A model generated the notes under the pieces. That model had not been told where the DNA came from. It did no database searches and worked only from the letters and a program-made list of their open reading frames with translations. Both the position numbers and the translations under genes were made by a program. Below, one piece after another: positions 63,599-64,000 of a stretch of 64,000 nucleotides of DNA. The stretch's first letter is position 1. The number at the start of each line of letters is the position of its first letter. This DNA is from Streptomyces sp. NRRL F-5727. Its GTDB lineage: Bacteria > Actinomycetota > Actinomycetes > Streptomycetales > Streptomycetaceae. The stretch is from positions 1 to 64,000 of the forward strand of contig NZ_JOGX01000038.1 of assembly GCF_000719555.1 (NCBI RefSeq), read 5' to 3'.

Positions 63599-64000
63599 CC
63601 GGCCTCAGCACCGCGTGCAGCTCGTCGACGACCAGCCGGCTGCACGCGGCTGCCGCGGGCACCATGTCCTGCATCAGGAAGTAGCCGTGCACCAGCCCCG
63701 GCCCGGGCACATGGCGTACGGGGACGCCCGAGGCCGCCAGCCTCCCGGCCAGCTCCACCCCCTCGTCGCGCAGCGGATCGAACTCCGCCGTGGCCAGCAC
63801 CGTCGGCGGCAGGCCCCGCAGGTCGGCGTTGAGCAGGTCCACGGCGGGATCGCCGCGGCGCTCCGGGTCGGGGACGTACATCTCGTAGTTCCAGGCCATG
63901 TCCTCGACGCTCAGCAGATACCCCTCGGCGTGCTCGCAGGCCGCGGCGATCCGCAGGCTCGGATCCACCGGCGGGTACACCAGCAGCAGCGCGGCGAGGT
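63576..64000 (-). CDS. HSL-type alpha/beta hydrolase, C-terminal part (partial)
   Basis: The frame is open from the window edge; about 141 C-terminal residues are seen. Features are ALLLVYPPVDP (cap-proximal strand), PPTVLATAEFDPLRDEG (the catalytic Asp of the triad in EFDPLRDEG) and VPGPGLVHGYFLM (catalytic His in LVHGYF). These identify the hormone-sensitive-lipase/esterase family; the nucleophile Ser is outside the window. Converges on the GNAT gene with a 23-base overlap. Confidence 0.85.
   Translation of the reverse strand, partial: LAALLLVYPPVDPSLRIAAACEHAEGYLLSVEDMAWNYEMYVPDPERRGDPAVDLLNADLRGLPPTVLATAEFDPLRDEGVELAGRLAASGVPVRHVPGPGLVHGYFLMQDMVPAAAACSRLVVDELHAVLRPVSAPRAT

Overview
The window is high-GC actinomycete DNA, almost certainly from a Streptomyces chromosome. 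It carries bldC, a second Lsr2-type protein, many GTG starts, leaderless-type promoters and a gene order I recall from S. coelicolor (dnaX-purD ... purC ... lsr2-like ... purSQL ... purF-purM ... valine dehydrogenase ... bldC ... hrpA ... DEAD-box helicase). No database was searched; synteny statements are from memory.

Left part (1-38.9 kb), conserved core. Most late purine-pathway genes are here in separate blocks: purD, purC, the overlapping purS-purQ-purL operon, and purF-purM. Between them lie a DesK/NarL-type two-component system with an ABC-2 drug-type exporter, seven tRNA genes (Gly x3, Asp x2, Phe, Glu), a second Lsr2-like DNA-bridging protein, a META-domain lipoprotein, a Tat-exported sulfatase, valine dehydrogenase, the developmental regulator bldC, HrpA helicase, a DsbA/CcdA-type thiol-redox pair and a DEAD-box helicase. 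The helicase is frameshifted by an exact 73-bp tandem duplication. The core ends at a tRNA-Lys gene at 38.85 kb.

Right part (39-62.7 kb), accessory region. A divergent TetR/MFS exporter pair is followed by about 21 kb in which every gene is on the minus strand. Read in transcription order (62.65 down to 41.2 kb) this is: cytochrome P450, class II diterpene cyclase (DxDD), class I diterpene synthase (DDxxE/NSE), GGPP synthase and a complete mevalonate pathway (mevalonate kinase, diphosphomevalonate decarboxylase, phosphomevalonate kinase, type 2 IPP isomerase, HMG-CoA reductase, HMG-CoA synthase, NphT7-type acetoacetyl-CoA synthase). An eight-gene carrier-protein module comes next: transglutaminase-like protein, AurF-like di-iron N-oxygenase, small carrier protein, stand-alone amino acid:carrier-protein ligase, nitronate monooxygenase-like flavoprotein, alpha/beta hydrolase, second carrier protein, phosphopantetheinyl transferase. 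Last are a TTA-containing HTH/TPR-type regulator and an IspH-like protein that keeps the three Fe-S cysteines but has lost several catalytic residues.

How it may work: the mevalonate genes feed GGPP to the two cyclases, giving a copalyl-diphosphate-derived (probably pimarane-like) skeleton that the P450 oxidises. This half resembles the viguiepinol cluster of Streptomyces sp. KO-3988 as I remember it. The adjacent module looks built to load an amino acid on a carrier protein, oxidise its nitrogen and pass the product on, possibly as an acyl decoration of the diterpene. That combination is the most interesting and least explained part of the window. Two further signals stand out: five 10-bp elements at exact 18-bp spacing upstream of the P450, and TTA codons near the start of the regulator and exporter genes, suggesting bldA control. 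The right edge holds a GNAT acetyltransferase and a truncated HSL-type alpha/beta hydrolase.
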